A DNA stretch of 64,000 bases from Novosphingobium indicum (GTDB lineage: Bacteria > Pseudomonadota > Alphaproteobacteria > Sphingomonadales > Sphingomonadaceae). The position numbers were made by a program, and so were the translations under genes. The notes under the pieces are model-generated. The model was not told the DNA's origin. It did not search any database and was given only the letters and a program-made list of their open reading frames with translations. Location: NCBI RefSeq assembly GCF_014645195.1, contig NZ_BMLK01000003.1:62001-126000 (forward strand), given 5' to 3'. Positions 28,876 through 37,221 of the stretch are shown here, piece by piece (positions within the stretch are counted from its first letter, which is position 1; each line of letters begins with the position of its first letter).

Positions 28876-29067
28876 GTGGCCGACCTATATCAGAAGGCAT
28901 TGGAGTCGGAGCGCAGAAGCCTGTGGGCTGAATGCAGGCTGAAAGGTCTGGCAAAAGATACTCCGGCGCGTATCCGAATAGCGGAATTGGACGAACTGCT
29001 TGCGCAGCATAAGGCCAAGAAAGGCGTCCCATCACGTCCGTCCGGCTCTGATGCAAAAACGCCGTGA
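28876..29067 (+). CDS. Hypothetical small helical protein
   Basis: 63 residues from GTG 28876, preceded by CAGGAG at 28865-28870. The sequence (LYQKALESERRSLWAECRLKGLAKDTPARIRIAELDELL) is an amphipathic helical hairpin with a Lys-rich tail; no family recognised. Its stop overlaps the start of the next gene (GTGA), so the two are co-translated. Confidence 0.6.
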   Translation: MADLYQKALESERRSLWAECRLKGLAKDTPARIRIAELDELLAQHKAKKGVPSRPSGSDAKTP

Positions 29068-29249
29068 ACGGCTACGTCAAATTTGAAACGCTCGAGGGCG
29101 ATGTTGTTGCTATCAATGCGGATCGCGTCAGCTTTGTTCGACGTTACCGTGGAACCGATCAAGCCAGCGCCATCAATTTCGAAAAAGGAAACTACATCGT
29201 CGTCAAGGGGAACCTCGAAGCGGTGATGCAAGAGCTTGCCAGCGCATAA
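29064..29249 (+). CDS. Small beta-rich protein, FlbD-like
   Basis: 61 residues from a GTG overlapping the preceding stop. The pattern of strands (YVKFETLEGDVVAINADRVSFV ... GNYIVVKGNLEAVMQEL) resembles the small FlbD-like fold, in which a residue-specific strand is followed by a conserved VKGxxExVxxxL helix. Resemblance is by eye only and no flagellar gene is nearby. Last gene before the right attachment repeat. Confidence 0.6.
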   Translation: MNGYVKFETLEGDVVAINADRVSFVRRYRGTDQASAINFEKGNYIVVKGNLEAVMQELASA

Positions 29250-29565
29250 TTTGATCGATTGACGAATAGCGGGAGTTTGGGAAGCGTAGAAGCCGTTGCT
29301 GTGGTCGACCAGACCCGGTCGCAGCCAAAAGATTCCCGGGATTGGCTGGGGGGTCTTTCTTGGGCGGTGTTTTCTAACCTTCTGATATAGAATTAGAAAA
29401 ATTGCCGATTTGGCTTCCCGCTACCCGCTCCAACTCCTCACAATCGATCTCGAGCGCCATTTCACGCGCTTGGCTTTGTCCCGTTGGTGCCGAGTAACGC
29501 ACCTCACGTGGCCACGCGGAGACGAAGGCTGCGGGCCTGGATGCAAGGACCGCAGCCAGTGGCCG
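29250..29565. other. Intergenic stretch containing the right element end
   Basis: About 315 bases without a gene. It holds an AT-rich segment (29370-29410) and the 18-bp attachment repeat. No copies of the TGGGTCACAA arm repeat were seen at this end. Confidence 0.5.
29415..29432 (+). repeat. Attachment site (distal), tRNA-Gly 3' fragment
   Basis: Exact copy of the last 18 bases of the tRNA-Gly gene including CCA. The sequence on its left (CGATTTGGC) does not continue the tRNA, so this is an isolated 3' fragment, as left by integration into the gene. Confidence 0.8.
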
Positions 29566-30273
29566 TTACTGTCCCTTGTCCGGTCCGCCGGCAAACCATG
29601 CCGGGACTTCGATGCCCATCTCCTGAGCGCGTTCGCGGGCGGTGGTCTGCATTTCCGTGCGGATGCGGTTGCGCTCCTCGAGACTGTTCGCGGCCCGCAT
29701 GCGGTTGTGGAATTGCAGCCGTTCCTGCTCGGTCAGGATCTTCGAGAGATAGTAGCCGTCGCGCATGCCCGAGCCGGGGCGCTGCGGGCCGAAGGGCGCC
29801 GAAACGCCGAGATCGCCAGCGCGCTGGCGGATCGTGTTCTGGTATTCGGACCGGATCGCGTTGCGTTCCTGTGCCGTGTTCGCGCTGCGCATGCGGGCAT
29901 GGAACTGCATGCGCTCCTGATCGCTTAGCAGCTGCCAGCTCGCCATCTGGCCGACGACCGCCTGGTCCACATGGATGCGATCGCGGTCGCGCAGGCGATC
30001 CTGGTCGCCGGTGCCGTCGCGCAGCCGGTCCTGGTCTCGATCGCGATCCTGATCCTGATCACCGGTATTGTCGCGAAGCCGATCCTGATCGCGCATGCGG
30101 TCCATCGTTCCGGGACTCGTCGGCGTCGGCATGGCCTGGCCACCGGGGCCGCCGCCCATTCCGCCACCGCCACCGGAGCCACGCTGGGCTAGGGCGGGCG
30201 CGGCAAGGCTGCCCAGGGCCGCTGCGGCCATCAGGGCGGTGATTGTGCGAGCTGTCGAAGAATTGGCCTTCAT
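29566..30273 (-). CDS. Secreted Asp/Arg-repeat protein of unknown function
   Basis: 235 residues. A Sec signal peptide ends at APALAQ (about residue 30), followed by a Gly-rich linker and then repeats of the type DRLRD-GTGDQDR over residues ~58-100, strongly alternating acidic and basic. The rest has two imperfect copies of a helical unit: LSDQERMQFHARMRSANTAQERNAIR and LTEQERLQFHNRMRAANSLEERNRIR. Such RMR-A-N-ER units occur in small periplasmic proteins of sphingomonads. The role is unknown; charge alternation suggests a surface or peptidoglycan-associated coiled coil. The adjacent lipoprotein gene is 43 bases upstream and probably in one operon. Confidence 0.75.
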   Translation of the reverse strand: MKANSSTARTITALMAAAALGSLAAPALAQRGSGGGGGMGGGPGGQAMPTPTSPGTMDRMRDQDRLRDNTGDQDQDRDRDQDRLRDGTGDQDRLRDRDRIHVDQAVVGQMASWQLLSDQERMQFHARMRSANTAQERNAIRSEYQNTIRQRAGDLGVSAPFGPQRPGSGMRDGYYLSKILTEQERLQFHNRMRAANSLEERNRIRTEMQTTARERAQEMGIEVPAWFAGGPDKGQ

Positions 30274-30315
30274 CTTCCTTACTCCTCCTCAAAGCACCTC
30301 TGAAGTCTTCTGCGT

Positions 30316-30915
30316 TCAGTCCTCCGGCCGCTGAACCTGCGGACCGATGCGGGCAATCACATCGCGCGCATCGAAAGCGCGCACGTTTTCGGCCGGCATG
30401 GCGCCACGGCCCATGCGGATTTCCGCAGTCGCCTCGAAACGTTCGATTGTCCGGGTCTGCGCACGGCTCGCCCAGAACGGGTCGCCGTAATAGGGATACC
30501 AGCTGTTCCACCCTGTGCCCGGCGCGTAATAGCGCCAGTACGGCCGCCAGTAGGCATAGTCGGATGCAAACCACGGATCGTAGCGCGGATCGGGATAGGT
30601 ATCGCGGTCGACCTGGTGTTCGACTTCGCGGTCGACGATCACGAACCAGTCGTAGCCCTGCTCGACAGTCAGTTCCGCCGAGCGGTAGAGCAGGTACGAT
30701 TCCACGGTCTCGCGCGAGGTCAGGCGGTTGCCCGAAAACGTCACCCGGTAGTCGCCCGTGGCGAGGCGTTCGTCGGAAAATCCGCCGGCGGCCCGGTTGG
30801 ATGTCGATACGGGCTGGTATGGTGTGCTGCCCGTGGTGCTGCAGCCTGCGATGGCCAGCGACAGCGCCATCATTCCTGCAGCAAGGAAAGTTCGTTTGCC
30901 GTTTTGCATGAACAC
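30316..30915 (-). CDS. Outer-membrane lipoprotein (CC0125/CC1285-like)
   Basis: 199 residues (start 30915, or 30909 at the second Met). A lipobox LAIAGC places the lipidated Cys at about residue 25. The mature protein has strand-rich regions FSDERLATGDYRVTFSGNRLTSRETVESYLLYRSAELTV, the signature of the CC0125/CC1285 family, and then a Tyr/Trp-rich stretch (YAYWRPYWRYYAPGTGWNSWYPYYG). No enzymatic residues. Probably exposed to the periplasm and involved in envelope homeostasis. Confidence 0.8.
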   Translation of the reverse strand: MFMQNGKRTFLAAGMMALSLAIAGCSTTGSTPYQPVSTSNRAAGGFSDERLATGDYRVTFSGNRLTSRETVESYLLYRSAELTVEQGYDWFVIVDREVEHQVDRDTYPDPRYDPWFASDYAYWRPYWRYYAPGTGWNSWYPYYGDPFWASRAQTRTIERFEATAEIRMGRGAMPAENVRAFDARDVIARIGPQVQRPED

Positions 30916-31024
30916 CCTCCTTGCGGGGCTCGGAAATGCCCCGAGTCGTAAATTATCGTTTTCTTATGTAGCTTCCCAAGCTGACAGTTGCTTGACCGGG
31001 ATCAGGGCCCTGCCTCCAAAAGAG

Positions 31025-31050
31025 AAGGAGCCGGATTTCTCCGGCTCCTT
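31025..31050 (-). terminator. Rho-independent terminator of the autotransporter gene
   Basis: An 11-bp stem (31025-31035 with 31040-31050, loop TTTC). Read on the minus strand the stem is followed by CTCTTTTGG, and on the plus strand by six T (31055-31060), so it may work in both directions. Confidence 0.75.
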
Positions 31051-31077
31051 CCCGTTTTTTGCGGCTCTTGCCCGGGC

Positions 31078-34000
31078 TTACATGCCCGAACCCGGACCGT
31101 AGGTGATCTCCACCCGGCGGTTCTGCAATTCGCGAACACCGTCGGCCGTGGGCACGCGCGGGTTGCTTTCGCCGAACGCCTGGCTGGAGATGGCATCGTC
31201 GGGGATGCCCTTCCCGTTCAGGTAGGTGCGGACCGAGGCATTGCGCCGCTGCGACAGGCCCATGTTGTACTGCTCGGTGCCCGAGCGGTCGGTGTAGCCG
31301 GCCAGCATGATCGGCACATTGTCGCAGTTGCCGTAGGCCGAAACCGCACTGTCGAGAACGGTAGCGGCTTCCGCCGTGATGTCCGACTTATCCCAGTCGA
31401 AGAACACGATGTACGGACCCGTGTTGCAGACCACTTCCGGAGCCGGTGGCGGCGGAGGGGGTGGAGGCGGTGGAGGCGGAGGGGGCGGCGGAGGTGGGGG
31501 AGGCGGCGGTGCCACTTCCTTGCCTCCGAACCGGACCACGAGGCTGCCGTAGAAGGTGTTATCCTTCAGTTCGCTCGAGAACCGGCCCTGATAGCCGATC
31601 CGGCCGGTGACTTTGTCGCCGAGCACGGCGGCCAGGCTGAAGCCGGCCATGACCGAGTCCTTGTCCGTCACCGGCGAGAGGACAGTGAAGTCGCTGCCCG
31701 CTGGGGCGTCGGCGAAGTAGCCCGTCGAGCGGAAGAAGCCGTCGCCGTCGTCATGACGGTACATGACCTTGGCTTCGGGGATCACCGCGCCCAGCTTGCC
31801 GGCCCACTTCAGGCCCGCCAGGAACGAGGTCTGCTTCTCGGTCTGGTTGTCGAAGCCCAGGTTGGCGCCGGGAACACCGGATTCGACGAAGGACTTCATC
31901 TTCACACTGGTGTGGTCGACCGCCGCGAAAGGCGTCAGCCACGTCGCGCCGAGCGGGACGCGGACACCGGCTTCTCCGTAGAACGAAGCGACGCGGTAGT
32001 CCGGTTTGCCCGAGAGCGTGCCGGCGGTCGACAGGATGCCCACCGTGCGGGTGCTGTCGCCGTTGAGCGAGGCATAGCTGCCGTTCGCCCGCAGGTAGAC
32101 CGTACCGTTGTCGAAGCCGAGCAGACCGCCGATCTGCAGGCCGTCAGCCTTGATGTGGCCGCCGTAGCGGTCGAAGCTGGCGGTTGCCTTGCGGTAGCCG
32201 CCGAAGGCACCGAAGGTGAAGTGGCCGACGGTGTAGTCGAGACCGAGCAGGGCGAAGGTGTTGCCTGCATCGTAACCCGGTGCATTGCCGTCCGGATCGA
32301 CGGCGGCATCGTTGTAGCCGCCTAGCGCCCAGACCCTGAGGCCGCCATCGGGCTCGCGGCAGGTTTCGATACCCTTCACGCTGATCGCACAGTCCATCTG
32401 GTCGGAGACCAGCGAGTCGATCTGCAGGCTGCCGTTGCGGACACTCTGCAGATAGCCGGCGTACATGTCGCCGGAGAGCTGCTCGAGCGCGGTCGGATAG
32501 GCATCCGGCCCCAGTTCGAACAGATTGGCGAGCAGGGTGCCGAACGGCGCTGCCTGATCGGGATCGTAGACCGCCTCGATCCCGTCGCCGGTAGCCTTCT
32601 GGTTGAAGGTCAGGCCCGAAACCGCTCCGAAGGGAACGCGGGTGATCGTCAGATCGACGGTGGCATCGGTGTCGTAGACCACGCCCGGCGTCAGCAGCGG
32701 CGAACCGGTGCTGGTCGCGACGCTGGAGAACGTCCCGTCGAGCGTGTCGGCGGCGACGATGTTGTCGTACTGGTAGACGTCACCGTAGAGCCCGTTCGGC
32801 GTGGATAGGTCGAGCATGAGATCGCCCGCCAGGCTGACGTCGGGTGCGTTGATCGTCGGATAGGCCGATTGCGCCACGGCCGGGAACTGGCTGGTTGGCA
32901 GTTGCAGCACCAGCGTGCCGCCGCTTGCCAGCGTGAAGTCCGCGACGTTGACTATTGCCGGGCCGTCGTATGCCGTGTTGCTCCACGGCATATCCGCCAT
33001 GTACAGCGTGCCGCCGCTCAGGACGGAGAGCGAGCCGACATAGTTGCCCGCAGGTACGGCAGCGGTCATGACCGTCGCGTCGGCGGCAGCCGAATCGACC
33101 ATGACCGGTTCGACATAGGGATTGATCGTGCCGTCGAGCAAGGTCGTTCCGTTCGATACGGTCATCGTATCGTCTGCGGACAGCAAGACATCGCCGTAGA
33201 TGCCGCCATTACCCGTGAACTGCAGGTCGGAGCGGTTCGGCGCGTAGCTGAGGTCGATGGCATTGCCATGCTGCCACGTCTCGCCGCTGTCCGTGCTGGT
33301 ACGCGCGATGATCCAGCCGCCATCGTTGACGAGCGTGAACACGTCATCTTCGGTCGGTTCGATCGGTGAGTACAAGAAGTCCTGGACCAGAATGCCGTAA
33401 GCCTGCGAGTAGCCGTCATTCGTGATCGCGCTGGCCATGATCGTGCCACTGTTGGTCAGCGTGGCGTTGTTGACGGCCGACTGCATGTAGATGCCGGCAG
33501 AGGTTGCGTAGGCGGGGACCGAATAGTCGGTCGCCACTGCTTCTCCGTCGGTGGCCACATAGGGAGAGCCGATCGCGCTTGCGGTCGCGCTCAACATGCC
33601 CTCGTTGACGATCGTGCCGGTGATGGCGTTGGTCGCGGCCTCTTGCCAGACGACCGGTTCTTCGTCCTCGCCGCCGCCATGGCCGTTCTGGCCATTGCCG
33701 TTCTCGCTGCCGCCGTGGCCGTGGCCTTCCTCGTCTTCCTCGACGACGACGGTCGGATCCCAGGTGGCGGAGAGTTCCATGCCGACCGCCAGGGCATAGG
33801 CGTAGTAGTCGGAAGTGGCACTCGCGGAGGTTGTGAAGGTCCCGCTGTTGGCGAAGGCCACGTTGACCGGCTCACCCCAGGCGCGATAGGCGAAGGCTTC
33901 CGCATCGGCGTACCCGGAATTCGGGTCCGAACTGGCGGTTGCCGCGGCAGCCACGTTCACCGTGCCCGAGTTGTCGAACCCGAACACGCCGCCGCCGCCG

Positions 34001-35463
34001 TCGCCGAGGCCGAACAGTTCCTGCTCGATGCCCACGACATCGCTTTCGGCATAGCCGTACATGCCATTGGCTGTCGCTGTGCCCGAAACAGTCACGTCAC
34101 CGCTGTTGGAGAACAGCGTCTCGCCGTAACCCGACATTTCCGATTCCTGGAGGATACCGGACAGGATGCTGGTGAAGGCAAAGGCGGAGCCGGTGGAGTT
34201 CGCTTCCGACGTGCCGACAATCGAAATCGAACCGGTGTTGTCGAGTGTGGCTATGCCCGTGCGGCCCACGAAGCTCTCGGGCCCGCCTGCTTCCGCCGTC
34301 TGGACGATCGAGCCGTCCATGTTGGTGGTAGCGTAAGAGCCGGCGGTGTCCTCGTCAGTGCTTTCGGCCGTGCTGGTAGCCGACGAACTGGCACCGATCG
34401 CGATCGCGCCGTCGTTGACCATGTTGATGGCGATGGTCGCATCGTCTGCGCCGCTACCTTGGGCCTTCATCACGATGGCGCCGTTGGTGACGGCACCGGA
34501 ATAGGCGTACCAGTAGCCGCTCGACAGGGCATTGGCGTTGACGAGCAGGGTGCCGTCGGCACTGTTGGTGAACTCGGTCGTGGCTGAATCGACACCAACG
34601 CCGTTGGTTGCGGCGCGGATGTGGATCAGGCCGTGTTCGCCGCCACCTGCCTCTGCCGTCGACCAGGCACCGTCGGTTGCACTGGTGCTTGTCGCTGACG
34701 CCGAAAAGTCCAGTAGGCCGTTGTTGGTCAGCGACGTGAAGGTTGTGGCATCGCCGGCACCGTTGCCCTGCGCGCGCATGAAGATCGCTTCTTCGAGGAT
34801 CGCCTGCGCATCGCTCCAGGACGTGTTGGAAGTGGCATCGGCCGTCGAACTGGCGGTATAGGTGCCGTCGTTGACCTGGGTCACCGTGGCCGACCCATCA
34901 CCGCCACCTTCGACAGTGGCTTCCTGATGCAGGCCGCCGATCAGTTCGGAACGTGCCAATGCACTTGTGGTCTGGGTGCCGTCATTGGTGGCATCGGCGC
35001 TGGCACTGGACGAGATGGTCAGCGTGCCGCCATTGATCAGCGTTGCCGAGACATTTGTGTTGGGTGCGCTTACCACCTGTGAGACGGCATCGGTGATCGT
35101 GGCCATCGCGTGAACGAAAGCAGCGTTGCTGTCGGGCATCGTTGCGACGGCGCTGGCCGCGATCGTCACATTGCCCTGGTTTTCCAGATAGAGGTCGGGC
35201 ACGAAGCCTTCACCCTCGCCTGACTGGTGCTGCCAGAATGCACCGTTAGCCGGCGTGTCGATCGTTGCGGTCGCCGTCGGCGAGCCGACGGCACTGACGC
35301 CGCTGGCAACCACTTCGTCTGCCGTGACAGTATAGACGGGGGCGAGATCATCGCCCGGCGATGTGGTCGTGGTCTGGTCTGCCAGAGCCGGCATCGCCAC
35401 GCAAAGCGCGGCAAGCGAGACGCTGACGGTCAAGCCGCTTCTCGTGAAACTTACTTTTTTCAT
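31078..35463 (-). CDS. Autotransporter-like protein with C-terminal OmpA domain
   Basis: 1461 residues. Signal peptide 1-28 (VSLAALCVAMPALA). Residues ~30-990 are a repetitive passenger of short Ser/Thr/Ala/Asn-rich strands separated by NSGTxxxxAxAxA units, likely a beta-helix, interrupted by a Glu/His/Gly-rich insert at ~573-602. An autotransporter beta-barrel follows (~1000-1312, e.g. VWALGGYNDAAVD, FGAFGGYRKATASFDRYGG). Then comes a run of about 22 prolines (~1319-1340) and an OmpA-type peptidoglycan-binding domain (IVFFDWDKSDIT, GYTDRSGTEQYNMGLSQRRNASVRTYL, RVPTADG-RELQNRRVEI). The OmpA domain would sit in the periplasm and tether the barrel to the cell wall. The chain order is known in some sphingomonads, but is not the classic autotransporter layout. 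Confidence 0.88.
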   Translation of the reverse strand: MKKVSFTRSGLTVSVSLAALCVAMPALADQTTTTSPGDDLAPVYTVTADEVVASGVSAVGSPTATATIDTPANGAFWQHQSGEGEGFVPDLYLENQGNVTIAASAVATMPDSNAAFVHAMATITDAVSQVVSAPNTNVSATLINGGTLTISSSASADATNDGTQTTSALARSELIGGLHQEATVEGGGDGSATVTQVNDGTYTASSTADATSNTSWSDAQAILEEAIFMRAQGNGAGDATTFTSLTNNGLLDFSASATSTSATDGAWSTAEAGGGEHGLIHIRAATNGVGVDSATTEFTNSADGTLLVNANALSSGYWYAYSGAVTNGAIVMKAQGSGADDATIAINMVNDGAIAIGASSSATSTAESTDEDTAGSYATTNMDGSIVQTAEAGGPESFVGRTGIATLDNTGSISIVGTSEANSTGSAFAFTSILSGILQESEMSGYGETLFSNSGDVTVSGTATANGMYGYAESDVVGIEQELFGLGDGGGGVFGFDNSGTVNVAAAATASSDPNSGYADAEAFAYRAWGEPVNVAFANSGTFTTSASATSDYYAYALAVGMELSATWDPTVVVEEDEEGHGHGGSENGNGQNGHGGGEDEEPVVWQEAATNAITGTIVNEGMLSATASAIGSPYVATDGEAVATDYSVPAYATSAGIYMQSAVNNATLTNSGTIMASAITNDGYSQAYGILVQDFLYSPIEPTEDDVFTLVNDGGWIIARTSTDSGETWQHGNAIDLSYAPNRSDLQFTGNGGIYGDVLLSADDTMTVSNGTTLLDGTINPYVEPVMVDSAAADATVMTAAVPAGNYVGSLSVLSGGTLYMADMPWSNTAYDGPAIVNVADFTLASGGTLVLQLPTSQFPAVAQSAYPTINAPDVSLAGDLMLDLSTPNGLYGDVYQYDNIVAADTLDGTFSSVATSTGSPLLTPGVVYDTDATVDLTITRVPFGAVSGLTFNQKATGDGIEAVYDPDQAAPFGTLLANLFELGPDAYPTALEQLSGDMYAGYLQSVRNGSLQIDSLVSDQMDCAISVKGIETCREPDGGLRVWALGGYNDAAVDPDGNAPGYDAGNTFALLGLDYTVGHFTFGAFGGYRKATASFDRYGGHIKADGLQIGGLLGFDNGTVYLRANGSYASLNGDSTRTVGILSTAGTLSGKPDYRVASFYGEAGVRVPLGATWLTPFAAVDHTSVKMKSFVESGVPGANLGFDNQTEKQTSFLAGLKWAGKLGAVIPEAKVMYRHDDGDGFFRSTGYFADAPAGSDFTVLSPVTDKDSVMAGFSLAAVLGDKVTGRIGYQGRFSSELKDNTFYGSLVVRFGGKEVAPPPPPPPPPPPPPPPPPPPPPPAPEVVCNTGPYIVFFDWDKSDITAEAATVLDSAVSAYGNCDNVPIMLAGYTDRSGTEQYNMGLSQRRNASVRTYLNGKGIPDDAISSQAFGESNPRVPTADGVRELQNRRVEITYGPGSGM

Positions 35464-35679
35464 ATAGGTTTGCCTCCCTCGGTTCCCTGACCCTCGCTTC
35501 TCTTTCCGAGTCGACTCGTGGTCAGATGAGAACCTTCTAATATTACGACGGCATGTCGAATTTGACGACCGTCAACGGGGCGCAAAAAACTTGTTAAATT
35601 TTTGAAGACGCTGGCTGCGGCCATGGTCGTCAGCCGCGTTCCACGCAGGTATCAAGGGCGATAAAGGGGATTCGAGGGC

Positions 35680-37221
35680 GTGACGGAAAGCGAAGATCAA
35701 GCCGAAACCATCGCCTTTCTTTGCCGTGCAAAGGCATATGGCGTTGCCGATACAGTCAAACGCATCGACACGCATGCGGCCGTCGTATTCCTGGCTGGCG
35801 AATATGCTTTCAAGCTCAAGCGGGCTGTGCGCTATCCCTACCTCGACTTCTCCACGGTGGACCGGCGCAGGGCGGTCTGCGAGGCGGAGTTGAAACTCAA
35901 CCGCCGCACCGCGCCCGACATCTATCTCGAGGTTCGGTGTGTCGGGCGGATGTCCGATGGGAGCCTTGCGCTGGGCGCGGGAGAGCCTGTCGACTGGGTC
36001 GTGGTCATGCGCCGCTTCCCGCCGGAATGCCTGCTGGAAGCGATGGCAAAGGAAGGGCCGCTGGCGCCCGATCTGCTACGCGATCTGGCGGATGGTATCG
36101 CGGCATTCCACGATGATGCGGAAGTCGTGCCTTGCGCGGGTGCCGATCGTGTCCGCAGCGTGATCGATGGCAACCGCGCGAGCATGGATGCCTTGTCGGA
36201 CGGCCTCCTGCCCAAGGAGGATTGCGCCCGGCTGCACGAGGGTAGCCGGGCCCTGATGGAGGACCTGTCGTCGCTGCTCGACGCGAGAGCGCGGAGCGGT
36301 CATGTGCGGCATTGTCATGGCGACCTGCACCTCGCCAATATCTGTCTGTGGAAGGGAAAACCGACGCTCTTCGACTGTCTGGAGTTCGATCCGGAACTGG
36401 CAACAACGGATGTGCTCTACGATCTGGCTTTCCTGATCATGGATCTGTGGCAGCGCGGTCTGCATGAAGAGGCCTCGCTGGTCTTCAACCGCTACTGCGA
36501 CATGCGTGCCGAAAACGATGGATTGGCGGCAATGCCGCTGTTTCTCTCGATGCGCGCGGCCGTGCGGGCGCATGTCGGCGCAAGCGCAGCGGGCCGTCAG
36601 GAGAGCGCCGCCGGTTTTGATGCCAAGATCGGGGAGGCGCGCGGTTATCTCTCGGCAGCCCTTGCCTTTCTCGACCGGCCAGTACCGCGGCTCGTCGCGG
36701 TCGGCGGGTTGAGCGGGACCGGCAAGTCGACATTGGCCGGGCGGCTGGCTGCGCATCTGGGCGGAGCGCCAGGCGCGCGATGGCTGCGCAGCGACGTGCT
36801 GCGCAAGCGGATAGCCGGGGTCTCGCCGGAAGACCGGTTGTCTGCCGATGCCTACACGCGCGAGCATAGCGAAGCGGTCTATCGGCGGCTTGGCGAAGAA
36901 GCGTGCATGGCGCTCGCAGCGGGTGCGACGGTGCTTGTCGATGCCGTCTTTGCCGATCCGGCGGAGCGTGCGGCCATGGCCGCCGTTGCAGCGAACAACG
37001 GCGTGCCTTTCAAGGGCCTTTGGCTGGAGGCCGATCCGGCGGTCCTGCGCGAACGGGTAGGGGCAAGAACCGGCGATGCATCCGATGCCGATGCCGCAGT
37101 GGTCGATCGTCAGCTGGACTATGCGCTCGGCGACTTGTCCGACTGGCATCGCGTCGATGCCGGCGGTACGCCCGATGCGACGCTGGCCGCTGCGCGCCGG
37201 GATATCGAACCGGGCTCCTGA
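35680..37221 (+). CDS. Bifunctional aminoglycoside-phosphotransferase-like/P-loop kinase
   Basis: 513 residues from GTG 35680. Residues ~1-330 are an APH-like kinase domain (Brenner motif HCHGDLHLANI near 212-222, metal motif FDCLEFDPEL); residues ~335-513 are a separate P-loop domain with Walker A GGLSGTGKST (~342-351) and a zeta-toxin/CPT-like arrangement (LRSDVLRKR, VLVDAVFADPAER). This fusion is widespread in proteobacteria; its substrate is not settled. The last 103 bases overlap the convergent glycosyltransferase gene. Confidence 0.87.
   Translation: MTESEDQAETIAFLCRAKAYGVADTVKRIDTHAAVVFLAGEYAFKLKRAVRYPYLDFSTVDRRRAVCEAELKLNRRTAPDIYLEVRCVGRMSDGSLALGAGEPVDWVVVMRRFPPECLLEAMAKEGPLAPDLLRDLADGIAAFHDDAEVVPCAGADRVRSVIDGNRASMDALSDGLLPKEDCARLHEGSRALMEDLSSLLDARARSGHVRHCHGDLHLANICLWKGKPTLFDCLEFDPELATTDVLYDLAFLIMDLWQRGLHEEASLVFNRYCDMRAENDGLAAMPLFLSMRAAVRAHVGASAAGRQESAAGFDAKIGEARGYLSAALAFLDRPVPRLVAVGGLSGTGKSTLAGRLAAHLGGAPGARWLRSDVLRKRIAGVSPEDRLSADAYTREHSEAVYRRLGEEACMALAAGATVLVDAVFADPAERAAMAAVAANNGVPFKGLWLEADPAVLRERVGARTGDASDADAAVVDRQLDYALGDLSDWHRVDAGGTPDATLAAARRDIEPGS

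Noticed and set aside
35541..35566. TATTACG half-site upstream of the autotransporter gene
   Set aside because: There is no matching right half at 12 bases, so it is not an operator of the NikR-type set.
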